Origin: a virus
IMG/VR virus record: IMGVR_UViG_3300046002_005763
Location: 1 to 44,262 of that record
DNA length: 44,262 nucleotides
Reading direction: 5' to 3' (one strand)
Every line of letters starts with the position of its first letter. Within the stretch, counting starts at the first letter, position 1. The notes below the pieces were generated by a model that ran no database searches, had not been told where the DNA came from, and worked only from the letters and a program-made list of their open reading frames with translations. Both the position numbers and the translations under genes were made by a program. This document shows, piece by piece, positions 1 to 9,699 of the stretch.

Positions 1-126
1 CCGGCATCTACCGCGCGTTCAAGGCCGACGGCCGGTTCGTCGCCGACCGAGGCACCCAGCGCCAGGCCAGCGTCGACCAGAACCTGGCCAAGGTGCAGGA
101 GCTGTACGACACGCTCGGCCCGGCAG
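1..126. repeat. Terminal direct repeat, left copy
   Basis: These 126 bases are identical to 44134-44259. Base 127 differs from base 44260 (G against T), after which the last two bases of the window match again. Both copies lie inside the same giant coding sequence and in the same frame. This is most simply the overlap left when a circular or circularly permuted genome is assembled into a linear contig. A true terminal redundancy is possible but less likely, because phage ends seldom lie in the middle of a long gene. Confidence 0.9.
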
Positions 127-3100
127 GCATGCGCGAAACGCTGCTGCAAGAACTGACGGTGTCGGAGCTGAAGAAGAAGGCCGCGGCGCTCGGTGTTCAG
201 TTCTCCACCAGCTACAAGGCCGACGTCAAACTGCCCCTGGCCGCCGTCATCTTCGGCCCGAAGCTCGGGGCCTTCTACGCCAACCTGATGGGCGCGGACG
301 GCTACCTGACGATGGATCGCTGGTGGTCGCGGACCTTTAACCGCTACCGCGGCACCCTGCTGCAGAAACCGACCGCGCAAGGCCTGGCCCGCTTCCGCGA
401 GCTGCTGGGCCAGCCGAACCTGTCGGACGATGAGACCTTGGCCGCGACGGTCGGGCCGCGTAACACCTACGCCGCCCGGGGTTACAAGAACCCCAGCGAG
501 ATCGAGGCCGCGGCGAACACGCTCTACAAGGCCGCCTTCGAGAACATCGAGGACCAGCCGTTCAACGCCTCCGACCGCAGCTTCATGCTCGACACGGTCG
601 CGCGTGCGCGGGCCGCGCTCAAACGCCAAGGCGTCGAGATCAGTGTGGCGGATATTCAAGCCGTCCTGTGGTATTATGAGAAGCGCCTCTACGGAGAGCT
701 GGGCGCTCGTCAAACAGCGGATGTCAGTTATGAAGAAGCAGCCCAACGTGTCGTCGCTGAAGGAACCGCAGCTGCTGGAGCCCTCGGACCCGATCTGGGC
801 GGCGATTGGGAAGCTGCCGCTGAACAGTCTGACCCCGGCGCTCTCGCCTACAACCAAGGCCCCGTCGCCCGCAGCGTAGCCGAATACTTCTCCCCGGAGA
901 ACATCGGCTCGCTTTTGCAAAAGGACGATTGGTCGGTCCTGACGGCCGAGAACCCGATGGGCCAGCAGGCCACACCGGAGGCAAACGCCGCGGCCCAGGC
1001 CAAGCTGGTCGCCGATCTCGATGCGCTGGGCGTCGACTACCAGCCGTCGATTGGCCGCTACGGCCAGATCGAGAACTCGTTCGTGGTCGTTGGGGTCACC
1101 GAGCAGCAGGCGCGCGACCTCGGCCGGAAGTACGACCAGGACAGCGTGCTGACGCACAAAGGCCTGATCTACCAAGACGGCCGGATCGACGCGGCGACGG
1201 GCGTGACCGTCCACGCCACCCGCCCCGAGGACTACTTCACCGAGGTGCCCGGCACGGGCGCGCTGTTCACGGTGGACATCGACTTCGGCGAACAGACCGA
1301 AACCTTTAACCAGTCCGACCCCTTCTTCTCCGCGCTGGAGCGCGCCGTCGAGACCAGCCAGCTGACCAAGGCCTCGGCCGCGCGCGGCGGCTTCGCTCTG
1401 TTCCAGCGCAACCGCGGCCAGATCGCCTTCGGCCAGGACGTCAGCCAGACGCCGAGCGTCATCAGCCTGCTGCGCGCCGCCGACCTCTCAACTTTCATCC
1501 ACGAGACCGGGCACTTCTTCCTCGAAGCCACGGCGCACATGGCCAACCAGCCGGACGCGCCGGCTGACATCGTCGCCGACATGAGCACCGTGCTCAACTG
1601 GTTCGAGCCGGGCATGACCCAGGCCAGCTGGAACGGCATGTTGCCCGAGCAGCGTCGCCCCTATCACGAGAAATGGGCCCGCGGCTTCGAGGCCTACCAC
1701 TTCGAGGGCCGTGCCCCGAGCCTGGCCCTGCGCGATGTGTTCCGCCGCTTCTCGGCATGGCTCAAGAACGTCTACCGTTCGCTGACCGCCCTCGACGTCG
1801 AGCTGACCGACGAGGTCCGTCAGGTCATGGACCGGATGCTCGCCTCCGAAGCCGAGATCAAGGACATGGAGCAGGTCCGCGGGCTCGCGCCGGCCTTCAC
1901 CAACAAGCCCGAGTTCGCCAGCGCCGACGAGTGGGAAGAGTACCAGCGGCTGGCGGGCGACGCCACGGCCGAGGCCATCGAGCAGCTCGAGCAGCGCAGC
2001 GCGCGCGACATGCGCTGGGCATCCGGTGCCAAGGACCGCTACCTGCGGTCGCTGCAGCGCGAAGGCGAAGAGCAGCGCAAGGCTGTCCGCGCCGAGGTCA
2101 CCGCCGAAGTCATGGCCGAGCCAGTCAACCGGGCGCGGAGCTTCCTGCGTCGCGGCTTGGGCGAGAACGGCGAGCCGGTCGAAGGCGCAGCGAAGCTGGA
2201 CCTGGCCACCCTCAAGTCGCTGTACCCGGCCGACGGCCCCTGGACCCAGCTGCGCCGGGGCGGCAAGTACGGGGAGGTCAGCACCGACGGCCTGCACCCC
2301 GACGCCGTCGCCAGCATGTTCGGCTACCCCAACGGCGAAGCCCTGATCGAAGACCTGGTCAACGGCGAAGACAGCGCCGACAAGATCAAGGGCCTGACCG
2401 ACCAGCGCATGCTCGAACGCTACGGCGACCTGTCCGACGCGCAGTCCATCGAGCGCGCCGCCAACGAGGCCGTCGCCAACGAGGCGCGTGGCAAGTTCGT
2501 CGCCGCCGAGATGGCGATGGCCGACAAGGCCATCGGCAAGAAGTCGATCCTGAACAGCGCCGCCAAGGAGTTCGCGGCCCAGGTCGTCAACCGGCTGGAG
2601 CTGAAGCGGCTGCGGCCGGCGCAGTACCTGGCCGCCCAAGGCCGCGCCGCCAAGGCCGCCGAGAAGGCGCTGAAGGCCGACGACCTGCCCGCCTTCGCCA
2701 CGGCCAAGCGCAACCAGCTGGTCAACCTGCACACCGGCCGCGCCGTGCAGCAGGCCCAAAAGGACGTCGAGAAGACGATGCGGTTGTTCACGCGGATCGT
2801 GAGCGCCAAGGACGACAGCATCTCGAAGTCGCGCAACATGGACCTGGTCAACGCTGCTCGCGCGGTGCTGGCCTCCTACGGCGTCGGCCGCGTCAAGAAC
2901 GATCCGGCTGGCTACATGAAGGCCCTGTCGCAATACGACCCGACGCTCTACGCCGACATCGAGCCCTTCGTGAACGGTGCCAGGGGCGACGCCAAGCCCG
3001 TGGTCGATCTGACCTACGAACAGTTCACCGCGCTGCGCGACACCGTCAACCAGCTCTGGGTTCTGTCGCGTCGCACCAAGCAGATCGAGATCGACGGCAA

Positions 3101-5264
3101 GCTCATAGACCGCGAGGTGGTCACCACCGAGCTGGGCCTGCGCCTCGACACCCTCGGCATCCCCGCCCAGGCCGGCGTCGACCGCGCGCCGACGGATCGC
3201 GACAACCGCGTCCGCGACCTGCTCGGCGCTCGCGCCGCGCTGCGCCGCGTGGAGAGCTGGGCCCGGGGCACCGACGGTGCGAACTCGGGGCCGTTCCGCA
3301 AGTACATCTGGAACCCGATCTCGGTCGCCGCCGACGCCTACCGCGCCGAGAGCGGCGTCTACATCCGCCGTTTCCGCGAGCTGCTCGACGGCATGCGCGC
3401 CGAGCTGAAGCCCGGCGACATCAAGGCCCCCGAGATCGGATACACCTTCGGCGGCAAGTCGGAGTTGTTCCACGCCCTGTTGCACACCGGCAACGGCTCT
3501 AACAAGTCCAAGCTCCTGCTCGGCCGGGGCTGGGGCAAGAAGAACGCCGACGGCTCGCTCGACGACAGCCGCTGGCAGTCGTTCGTCGACCGCCTGCACA
3601 CCGAAGGCGTCCTGACGCAGAAGGACTGGACCTTCGTGCAGGCCGTCTGGGACTTGCTGGAAGAGACCAAGCCCGGCGCGCAGAAAGCTCACCGCGCGAT
3701 CTACGGCCGGTACTTCGACGAGGTCAGCGCCGACCCGGTCGACACCCCTTTCGGCCAGCTGCGCGGCGGCTACGTCCCTGCGATGACCGACGGCTTCCTG
3801 GTTCAGGACGCCGCTCTGCGCGCCGAGCAGGAGGCCATCGAAGGCGGCGACAGCGCCATGTTCCCGGCGGCCTCGAACGGCTTCACCAAGTCGCGCGTCG
3901 AGGACTACACCCGCGAGCTGGCGCTGGACCTGCGCCTGCTGCCGATGCACATCGACAAGGTGCTGAAGTTCACGCACCTGGGCCCGCCCGTCCGCGACGT
4001 GGCCCGCATCCTGAAAGACCGGGGCTTCTCCAAGAAGCTGCAGGCCTACGACCCGACGGCCCAGACCGACCTGCTGCTGCCTTGGCTGCAGCGCGCCGCC
4101 AAGCAGCTGGTCGAGACCCCGTCGAAGGGCCGCGCCGGCAAGGTGTCCGACCGCTTCTTCAGCTCCGTGCGCAGCCGCGTCGGCATGCAGCTCATGTTCG
4201 CCAACGTCGTGAACACGGCGCAGCAGGTCACCGGCTTCTCGAACGTGCTGCTGCGCGTCAAGGCTCCGATCCTGGGCGACGCGCTGTGGCGCTACGTCCG
4301 CGACCCCAAGGGCGTCGCCGAAGCCGCGGCCAGCCAGTCGGTCTTCCTGACCAACCGCATGTCCTCGGACATCTTCGAGGCCCGCCAGACCATCGCGCAG
4401 CTCACCAAGCTGGACCCGTCCAAGACCGGCGAGGCTGTGGCCTTCCTGCAACGCAACGCCTACTTCATGCAGTCGGCGCTGCAGAACGTCATGGACGTCG
4501 TCAGCTGGACCGCCGCCTTCAACCAGGCCGTGGGCAAAGGCGAGAGCGACCGCGACGCCGCGCGCTTCGCCGACAGCGTGATCCGGGAGACCCAAGGCAC
4601 GATGGCCCCGGAGGATGTCTCGCGCTTCGAGACGGGCCCGGCGTTCATCCGGGTGTTCACGCAGTTCGCCGGCTACTTCAACATGATGGCGAACCTGAAC
4701 GCCACCGAGGTGCAGCTGGTCGCCCGCGACGTCGGCCTGCGCAAAGGTGCCGGCCGTCTGTTCTACGTCTACCTGATGGGCTTCGCGGTGCCCGCCCTGA
4801 TCGGCGACGCCATCGCCAAGGCGCTGCGCGGCGGTTGGGAAGACGAAGAGGGCGACGGCTATCTCGACGACATGTTCGCGTGGTTCTTCTCGTCGCAGGC
4901 CAAGTTCGCTCTGGCCGCCGTGCCGGTGGCGGGCCAGGCCGCCAACGCAGCAATGGGGGCCTTCACCAAGCTGCCCTACGATGACCGCATCTCAATGTCG
5001 CCGGCCGTGTCGGTGATCGAGAGCGGCCTCGGCACGCCGGCCGAGGTCTACCAGAGCATCGTCGACGGCGAGAGCTTCAACCGCGCCGACACGCGCGACG
5101 CTCTGAACCTGCTCGGCGTCCTGACCGGCTTGCCCATCGGCGCGCTGGCCAAGCCCGTCGGCTATGGCGTCGGCGTCGCGCAAGGCGACATCGCGCCGAC
5201 CAGCCCTCTGGACGCGGCGCGCGGCGTGGTCACAGGCGCGCCGTCGCCCGAGAGCCGGCAGTAA
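1..5264 (+). CDS. Giant virion polyvalent protein, C-terminal part (continues from 41235)
   Basis: This is the 3' portion of a gene that begins at 41235 and crosses the window ends; joined, it encodes about 2720 residues. The reading frame is open from base 3 (codon phase matches 41235 because the offset of 44133 is divisible by 3). Position 1500-1514 encodes HETGH, within STFIHETGHFFLE, a zinc metallopeptidase motif at about residue 1467 of the joined protein. Further on are long charged helical stretches, a segment TPFGQLRGGYVPA (about 3745-3780), and a hydrophobic segment YLMGFAVPALIGDAI (about 4771-4815) that may cross a membrane. Very large multidomain proteins of this kind follow the internal virion genes in many podoviruses. 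They are thought to be packaged and ejected with the DNA, with enzymatic domains acting on the cell. The gene is complete at its 3' end and lies 62 bases before the tailspike gene. Enzymatic function is inferred from the motif only. Confidence 0.85.
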   Translation, partial: GIYRAFKADGRFVADRGTQRQASVDQNLAKVQELYDTLGPAGMRETLLQELTVSELKKKAAALGVQFSTSYKADVKLPLAAVIFGPKLGAFYANLMGADGYLTMDRWWSRTFNRYRGTLLQKPTAQGLARFRELLGQPNLSDDETLAATVGPRNTYAARGYKNPSEIEAAANTLYKAAFENIEDQPFNASDRSFMLDTVARARAALKRQGVEISVADIQAVLWYYEKRLYGELGARQTADVSYEEAAQRVVAEGTAAAGALGPDLGGDWEAAAEQSDPGALAYNQGPVARSVAEYFSPENIGSLLQKDDWSVLTAENPMGQQATPEANAAAQAKLVADLDALGVDYQPSIGRYGQIENSFVVVGVTEQQARDLGRKYDQDSVLTHKGLIYQDGRIDAATGVTVHATRPEDYFTEVPGTGALFTVDIDFGEQTETFNQSDPFFSALERAVETSQLTKASAARGGFALFQRNRGQIAFGQDVSQTPSVISLLRAADLSTFIHETGHFFLEATAHMANQPDAPADIVADMSTVLNWFEPGMTQASWNGMLPEQRRPYHEKWARGFEAYHFEGRAPSLALRDVFRRFSAWLKNVYRSLTALDVELTDEVRQVMDRMLASEAEIKDMEQVRGLAPAFTNKPEFASADEWEEYQRLAGDATAEAIEQLEQRSARDMRWASGAKDRYLRSLQREGEEQRKAVRAEVTAEVMAEPVNRARSFLRRGLGENGEPVEGAAKLDLATLKSLYPADGPWTQLRRGGKYGEVSTDGLHPDAVASMFGYPNGEALIEDLVNGEDSADKIKGLTDQRMLERYGDLSDAQSIERAANEAVANEARGKFVAAEMAMADKAIGKKSILNSAAKEFAAQVVNRLELKRLRPAQYLAAQGRAAKAAEKALKADDLPAFATAKRNQLVNLHTGRAVQQAQKDVEKTMRLFTRIVSAKDDSISKSRNMDLVNAARAVLASYGVGRVKNDPAGYMKALSQYDPTLYADIEPFVNGARGDAKPVVDLTYEQFTALRDTVNQLWVLSRRTKQIEIDGKLIDREVVTTELGLRLDTLGIPAQAGVDRAPTDRDNRVRDLLGARAALRRVESWARGTDGANSGPFRKYIWNPISVAADAYRAESGVYIRRFRELLDGMRAELKPGDIKAPEIGYTFGGKSELFHALLHTGNGSNKSKLLLGRGWGKKNADGSLDDSRWQSFVDRLHTEGVLTQKDWTFVQAVWDLLEETKPGAQKAHRAIYGRYFDEVSADPVDTPFGQLRGGYVPAMTDGFLVQDAALRAEQEAIEGGDSAMFPAASNGFTKSRVEDYTRELALDLRLLPMHIDKVLKFTHLGPPVRDVARILKDRGFSKKLQAYDPTAQTDLLLPWLQRAAKQLVETPSKGRAGKVSDRFFSSVRSRVGMQLMFANVVNTAQQVTGFSNVLLRVKAPILGDALWRYVRDPKGVAEAAASQSVFLTNRMSSDIFEARQTIAQLTKLDPSKTGEAVAFLQRNAYFMQSALQNVMDVVSWTAAFNQAVGKGESDRDAARFADSVIRETQGTMAPEDVSRFETGPAFIRVFTQFAGYFNMMANLNATEVQLVARDVGLRKGAGRLFYVYLMGFAVPALIGDAIAKALRGGWEDEEGDGYLDDMFAWFFSSQAKFALAAVPVAGQAANAAMGAFTKLPYDDRISMSPAVSVIESGLGTPAEVYQSIVDGESFNRADTRDALNLLGVLTGLPIGALAKPVGYGVGVAQGDIAPTSPLDAARGVVTGAPSPESRQ

Positions 5265-5267
5265 TCG

Positions 5268-5299
5268 GTATGTCTAAGGCCCGACCCCGCCTCTAGGAT
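5268..5299 (+). promoter_or_regulatory. Putative late promoter copy 1 (before tailspike)
   Basis: The site reads GTATGTCT (5268-5275), 17 bases, then C and TAGGAT (5294-5299). It lies in the 62-base gap between the giant gene and the tailspike gene, and the predicted transcript start would be about 20 bases before the TTG start at 5327. Four more sites with the same layout precede other late genes. The promoter role is inferred from repetition, position and spacing. Confidence 0.7.
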
Positions 5300-5326
5300 C
5301 GCGCCCGTCCTTCGGAGCTTTTAATC

Positions 5327-8149
5327 TTGGCCATCTCCTCGAGCACCCGCAAGGCCGGGCCTTTCCTCGGCAATGACGCGACCACGGTTTTCCCGTTCGC
5401 GTTCAAGGTCTTCACCACTGCCGACCTGCTGGTCGTCAACACCAGCTCGCTCGGGGTCGAGAGCGACCTGGTGATCGACGTTGACTACACGGTCACGCTG
5501 AACTCCGACCAGGACAATGACCCCGGCGGGTCCGTCACCCTCACCGACGCGCTGCCGACCGGCGAGCGCCTGACGGTCACGTCCGACGTTGCCGCGCTGC
5601 AGCCCTTGGTGCTGACGAACAACGGCGGCTTCTACCCGCGCGTCATCAACGACGCCTTCGACAAGATCACCATCATCGCGCAGCAGCTTATCGAACAGGT
5701 CGGCCGCTCACTGAAGCTGCCCATCAGCTCGACGGCCAGCGCCACCCTGCCTGACCCGGTGGCCAACCGCCTGATCGCCTGGAACTCCAGCGCCAACGGC
5801 TTCACCAACGTCGACCCGGCGTCCATCGCCACCGTCGCCGCCTACGCCGACGCCAACCTCGAGCTGTTCGACGGCAACGGGACGCAGACCGCCTTCACCC
5901 TCGCCGAAGACCCGGCCGTGCTGGCCAACCTCGACGTGTCGATCAGCGGCGTGACCCAGGTCGGCGGCGAAGACTTCACCTGGATCGGCACCACGCTGAC
6001 CTTCCTGGTCGCGCCGCCCAACGGCACCCGCATCCAGGTCCGCTACACCCGCGCCATTCCGCCGGCAGACCTGGCCGCCGCTGTCGCCGCCGCCGAAGCT
6101 GACCGCGTCGCCACCGCGGCTGACCGGGTGCAGACGGGGCTTGACCGTGTCGCCACCGCGGCTGACGTGGTGTCGGCCGAGGCGGATCGGGTGGCCACCG
6201 CCGCCGACCGCGTGCAGACCGGCCTGGACGCTGTCGCTACCGCCGCCGACCGCGCGCAAACCGGGCTCGACCGCGTGCAGACCGGCGCGGACGTTGCGAC
6301 CGCCTCGTCCATTCTCGCGAGCCGCCAGCCGCTCGACGCAGACCTGACCGCCATTGCCGCGCTGACCTCGGCCGCCGACAAGATGCCCTACGCCACCGGG
6401 GCGCAGACATGGGCGCTGGCGGACCTGACTGCGGCTGGCCGGGCGCTGCTGGATGACGCGGATGCGGCGGCGCAGCGGGCCACGCTCGGAGCAAACCTTG
6501 CTGCCAACGTGAACCTTGCTGTTGACGGCCAACGCGCCGTTCGCACCGTTCAAAACAAGCTCCGCGAGACATACAGCCTGCTGGACTATCTGACGGGTAG
6601 CGAACTCCCTAGCGACGCGGGGATGGGTAACACGCTTTGGGGTCGTTTCCTGACCGACGTGGCGGGCCAAAGCCGCGCCTTGACGCTTCACATCCCGTCC
6701 GCGACCTATAGCCATGAAGCTACGGTTACGTTGCCGTTTGGTATTGGCCTGACGGTCATTTGTGACAACGGCTTGCAAGGTGCGCGACTGGCTGCGGGAG
6801 TAGGATTGGATGGCCTGCCGATGTTTACAACTACGGTTGGCACCATGAACCGCTTTAACTGGACAGGTGGCACTGTTATTGGCGGCGGCCTCGCGTCTCA
6901 TTTTATGGAGTTTGAGAGCGTCAAGCACTCCACGTTTAATGAAATCGTGGTCGCTGGAACGACTGAATACGCGATTAGAGCGAATGATGGTTACGCTAAC
7001 CGTTTCCGCAATCTGGAGCTATTTACCAACGCTGGTGGTGGGCTTGATCTGTCAGGCGTCAATCTCAACAACATCAATCTGGAAGGGTGCCGTATCTATT
7101 CAAACGACGGGATTGGCGTTCTGTTGGGGAGTGGGTGGGGGATTACCCTGGATGGATGTTTGATTGAAGGAAACAAGGTCGCGGGCGTTATCGCCTATGC
7201 TTTGCGGGGCCTGAAAATCAACGGCGGATATTTCGAGCGCAACGCCTCCGTAGGCCGCGCCTATACAACGGCAGGCGGTTCGCCAGAGAACGTGACAATC
7301 AAGGCAGATATTCACCTTCTCTGCGACGGAAACAAAATCTCCTACGACGACGCCACTCTCGGGGTTCTCGGGGCGGTGATCGACGGCGTGAGCTTCACGC
7401 CCTACGGAACGGGCGACGTGCCAACCGCTGGCTTAAGCCAGGATTGCATCGTGTTCGCTACCTCAATGGACAATCTGCGGATTACGAATAACGACATCGT
7501 GCAGACCAACAAGGTCAGCGGGTTCCTCGGGACGTATAACCAGAACACCGACGCCCGGTGCAACTCGGTCGTGCTTGAGCAAAACACCCGGAACGACATT
7601 GTGTTGCTGGGTGGGCCATCTGGAAAAACCATTGCAGGCATTCACAACCTATCTAACCGTGACGAAAAAAACGCAAACAACTATGCGCCACAGACGCTTG
7701 GCAGCTACTCCGTTCTTGCAGGCTCGACCGGCACGTTTACGGACAACGGAACTGATTACGGGCCGTTTACGGTATTCAAACTGACTGCTGGCGACGCGCT
7801 GTGGGGCGCAGCGTTAGACCTGAACACTTATCCAGAGCTGCAAAACAAACATATCTGGTTTGGTTTCGATTACCGCGTTCAAGACGCAAGCACGACTGTT
7901 CGGGTTCAGTTGGGGGGAACTGGCATTCCAGGCGGGACGCGGCAGAGCATTGACGATGTAGAGGCCGTAACTGCAACGGGCGTCTGGAACACAAAAAGCG
8001 TTCTGGCAAAAACGGGCGGGGCGGGAACGACGGTATTTTTCTCTTTTAGTGCCATCGGGTCCGCTACTACGGGCCTTCTTCTTACGTGCCCCCGGATTTG
8101 CGTTGTTGGCGTAAATGGCCCCGACGCTGCTCGTGGCACTAGGGTTTAA
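5327..8149 (+). CDS. Tailspike / tail fibre with beta-helix receptor domain
   Basis: The 940-residue product is an adsorption protein. Residues 1 to about 130 resemble the T7 tail-fibre N-terminal domain that docks fibres to the tail ([14 protein letters not shown] and similar). A small beta domain follows (about 185-245), then heptad-like repeats of the type [14 protein letters not shown] (about 255-325), and a typical fibre linker ([20 protein letters not shown]). From about residue 400 to 760 the pattern of short Asn/Gly-rich turns suggests a right-handed parallel beta-helix, as in depolymerase tailspikes. The last 170 residues look like a beta-sandwich. The start is TTG at 5327 with GGAG nine bases upstream. 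Base composition falls clearly from about 6500 on, so the receptor-binding half looks acquired by recombination. The sugar target cannot be told from the sequence. Confidence 0.88.
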   Translation: MAISSSTRKAGPFLGNDATTVFPFAFKVFTTADLLVVNTSSLGVESDLVIDVDYTVTLNSDQDNDPGGSVTLTDALPTGERLTVTSDVAALQPLVLTNNGGFYPRVINDAFDKITIIAQQLIEQVGRSLKLPISSTASATLPDPVANRLIAWNSSANGFTNVDPASIATVAAYADANLELFDGNGTQTAFTLAEDPAVLANLDVSISGVTQVGGEDFTWIGTTLTFLVAPPNGTRIQVRYTRAIPPADLAAAVAAAEADRVATAADRVQTGLDRVATAADVVSAEADRVATAADRVQTGLDAVATAADRAQTGLDRVQTGADVATASSILASRQPLDADLTAIAALTSAADKMPYATGAQTWALADLTAAGRALLDDADAAAQRATLGANLAANVNLAVDGQRAVRTVQNKLRETYSLLDYLTGSELPSDAGMGNTLWGRFLTDVAGQSRALTLHIPSATYSHEATVTLPFGIGLTVICDNGLQGARLAAGVGLDGLPMFTTTVGTMNRFNWTGGTVIGGGLASHFMEFESVKHSTFNEIVVAGTTEYAIRANDGYANRFRNLELFTNAGGGLDLSGVNLNNINLEGCRIYSNDGIGVLLGSGWGITLDGCLIEGNKVAGVIAYALRGLKINGGYFERNASVGRAYTTAGGSPENVTIKADIHLLCDGNKISYDDATLGVLGAVIDGVSFTPYGTGDVPTAGLSQDCIVFATSMDNLRITNNDIVQTNKVSGFLGTYNQNTDARCNSVVLEQNTRNDIVLLGGPSGKTIAGIHNLSNRDEKNANNYAPQTLGSYSVLAGSTGTFTDNGTDYGPFTVFKLTAGDALWGAALDLNTYPELQNKHIWFGFDYRVQDASTTVRVQLGGTGIPGGTRQSIDDVEAVTATGVWNTKSVLAKTGGAGTTVFFSFSAIGSATTGLLLTCPRICVVGVNGPDAARGTRV

Positions 8150-8160
8150 GGTGGTATGAC

Positions 8161-8226
8161 ATGACCGCACAGGACCACATCGACGCCATCGGGCGGGCGC
8201 TCATCAAGTCGGAGGCCGTTAAATGA
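8161..8226 (+). CDS. Possible 21-residue leader peptide
   Basis: A short frame (MTAQDHIDAIGRALIKSEAV plus K) starts at ATG 8161 behind a strong ribosome site, AAGGTGG, six bases upstream. It ends in an ATGA overlap with the next gene at 8223. It fills the gap between tailspike and lysis genes. The strong ribosome site and the overlap suggest it is translated and couples translation of the following gene. No function is recognised. Confidence 0.5.
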   Translation: MTAQDHIDAIGRALIKSEAVK

Positions 8227-8519
8227 CCCTCGAACCCGGCCACCTCATCACGCTCGGCTTTGCGGCTGTCACTGTCATCATTTGGCTGGTGCGTCTGGAA
8301 GGCCGCGTCAACGGCAAGGCGACGGGCGACCAAGTCGCGGCTGCTGCGGCCCAGATCGGCGCTGTCGGTGCTATCGTCGCCACGCTGCAAGCCAAGGAAG
8401 CCGCGCATGATAATACGCGCGACGAGGTCATTCGGTTGCAAGAGCAGATCAAGCATCTGACGGACCTGATCGAGCGGCTGCTGCCCCCGCCCATTTCGCG
8501 TCGCAAGGTGGCGGAATGA
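8223..8519 (+). CDS. Membrane-anchored coiled-coil protein, lysis cassette
   Basis: The 98-residue product has one N-terminal membrane segment (about 9-24, LITLGFAAVTVIIWLV), then an alanine-rich stretch and a helical charged region (about 62-88) likely to form a coiled coil. The layout recalls small XhlA-like or holin-accessory proteins, but I recognise no family with certainty. It overlaps the next gene by an ATGA junction at 8516 and begins the lysis cassette that continues with a holin candidate, an endolysin and spanins. Confidence 0.65.
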   Translation: MTLEPGHLITLGFAAVTVIIWLVRLEGRVNGKATGDQVAAAAAQIGAVGAIVATLQAKEAAHDNTRDEVIRLQEQIKHLTDLIERLLPPPISRRKVAE

Positions 8520-8761
8520 CCGACAACCAAGACCCCCTCCCCGAACCGTCGTTTCACTGGCGTCGCTGGGTCACCATCGGCTACGTCGTGTCGACGACGC
8601 TCCTGCTGGTCGGCACCATCTGGAGGATGACCGAGAGCGCGCCGCTGCGCGACGTGGCCCTGGCCCTGATCGGATCGCAGGCCTTCTTCGCGCTGCTCTA
8701 CATGGGCGGCGCGTCGGCGGCCGACCTCGCCCGCATCGTCGCAAGCTGGAAGAAGCCATGA
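8516..8761 (+). CDS. Putative holin, two membrane segments
   Basis: The 81-residue product has two predicted membrane helices (about 17-34, WVTIGYVVSTTLLLVGTI, and about 45-65, VALALIGSQAFFALLYMG) with charged ends. Size, topology and position directly before the endolysin fit a holin that forms inner-membrane lesions at the end of infection. It overlaps both neighbours by ATGA junctions. No sequence family is firmly recognised, so the call rests on topology and context. Confidence 0.7.
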   Translation: MTDNQDPLPEPSFHWRRWVTIGYVVSTTLLLVGTIWRMTESAPLRDVALALIGSQAFFALLYMGGASAADLARIVASWKKP

Positions 8762-9141
8762 CCTACGTCCTCGGTGCCCGCTCCCTCGCCCGCCTGAAGG
8801 GCGTTCATCCCGACCTGGTCAAGGTCGTGCAACGCGCCCTAACCTACAGCCCGCACGATTTCCTCATCACCGAGGGGCTGCGGACACGCGCCCGGCAGCA
8901 GCAGCTGTTCAACGCAGGCGCGTCGCAGACCCTCAACAGCCGCCACATCACAGGCCACGCCATCGACTTCGCCGTGCTGGTCGCTGGCAAGGTGCGGTGG
9001 GACTGGCCCCTCTACGGCCCCGTCGCCGACGCCTTCAAGCGCGCGGCCACGGAGCTGAACGTCCCGATCATCTGGGGCGGCGACTGGAAGACCCTGCGTG
9101 ACGGCCCCCACATCGAACTCGACCGGAGGCGCTACCCGTGA
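8758..9141 (+). CDS. Endolysin, M15-type peptidoglycan peptidase
   Basis: The 127-residue product resembles phage peptidases of the VanY/M15 group (L-alanyl-D-glutamate or D,D-peptidases), which cut peptide cross-links of the cell wall. Visible signatures are TEGLRTRARQQQLF near residue 39, SRHITGHAIDFAV near 61 with metal-binding His and Asp, and GPHIEL near 117 with the second His. A WGGDW segment precedes the last motif. No signal peptide is visible, so release would depend on the holin encoded just upstream. The genes overlap by four bases. Confidence 0.88.
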   Translation: MTYVLGARSLARLKGVHPDLVKVVQRALTYSPHDFLITEGLRTRARQQQLFNAGASQTLNSRHITGHAIDFAVLVAGKVRWDWPLYGPVADAFKRAATELNVPIIWGGDWKTLRDGPHIELDRRRYP

Positions 9142-9449
9142 GGAACCCCTTCCTCCTCCGCACCTGGCTGATCCTGGCGGCCGTTGTCGCCACCGTGCTG
9201 TCCCTGCTCTCGTGGCGCGGGGCCTGCACCTCTGCAGACCAGGCCAAGGACCAAGCCACCATCGCCGACGCTCGCACCGCGACGGCAACCGAGACCTTCG
9301 AGATCACCGTCAACAACGCGGCGGCCGACGCCGCCACACAGACCCAGGTACAGGAGGCCCAAGATGCGGTACGCCAAGCTGATCCTGCTGACCGCGAGCG
9401 CGTTGCTCGTCAGCAGCTGTGCAAGCTCCAGGGTATCAGCGCCTGCTGA
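9138..9449 (+). CDS. Rz-like inner-membrane spanin
   Basis: The 103-residue product starts at GTG 9138, overlapping the endolysin stop. It has one N-terminal membrane anchor (about 8-26, RTWLILAAVVATVLSLLSW), followed by a long Ala/Gln/Asp-rich helical region. This is the design of i-spanins, which span the periplasm and bind an outer-membrane lipoprotein to fuse the membranes in the last step of lysis. The partner gene overlaps its 3' end in another frame. Confidence 0.75.
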   Translation: MRNPFLLRTWLILAAVVATVLSLLSWRGACTSADQAKDQATIADARTATATETFEITVNNAAADAATQTQVQEAQDAVRQADPADRERVARQQLCKLQGISAC

Positions 9450-9687
9450 AGGCTGCTCGGTCTTCGGCGAGGCCATCCTGGGCAATGTCGTCGGCCACGC
9501 TACCCTCGCCGACAGCGGCGTGCCGCTGGACGACTGGCGCAACTACGCCCTCGACGAGACCGGCCGTCTCACGCAGTCGGAGCGCGACAAGAAGGACGGC
9601 CTGGCCGTCATCAAGCTGTGCGAGGCGCGAGACCAGCGTGCCTACCGTGCCGTCAACGCCCCCTGGTACGCCTTCTGGGCCCGCTGA
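9364..9687 (+). CDS. Rz1-like outer-membrane spanin lipoprotein
   Basis: The 107-residue product has a lipoprotein signal (LILLTASALLVSSC, Cys at residue 19), so it should be anchored in the outer membrane. It starts inside the 3' part of the i-spanin gene in a different frame, the overlapping arrangement typical of Rz/Rz1 pairs. It is longer than the classic Rz1 and lacks a strong proline-rich tract. It could therefore be an o-spanin with an added domain, or another lipoprotein; the context favours the spanin. Confidence 0.65.
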   Translation: MRYAKLILLTASALLVSSCASSRVSAPAEGCSVFGEAILGNVVGHATLADSGVPLDDWRNYALDETGRLTQSERDKKDGLAVIKLCEARDQRAYRAVNAPWYAFWAR

Positions 9688-9699
9688 AAGAACGAGACC

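Noticed and set aside
1488-4595. Minus-strand open frame of 1035 codons opposite the giant gene
   Set aside because: It is Gly/Ala/Val/Leu-rich with no domain pattern. Long antisense frames arise in GC-rich genes by codon bias, and the plus strand here carries a metallopeptidase motif.
6564-6576. Minus-strand GTATGTCT as a sixth late promoter
   Set aside because: No TANNNT follows at the required distance, and it lies inside the tailspike gene in the antisense direction.
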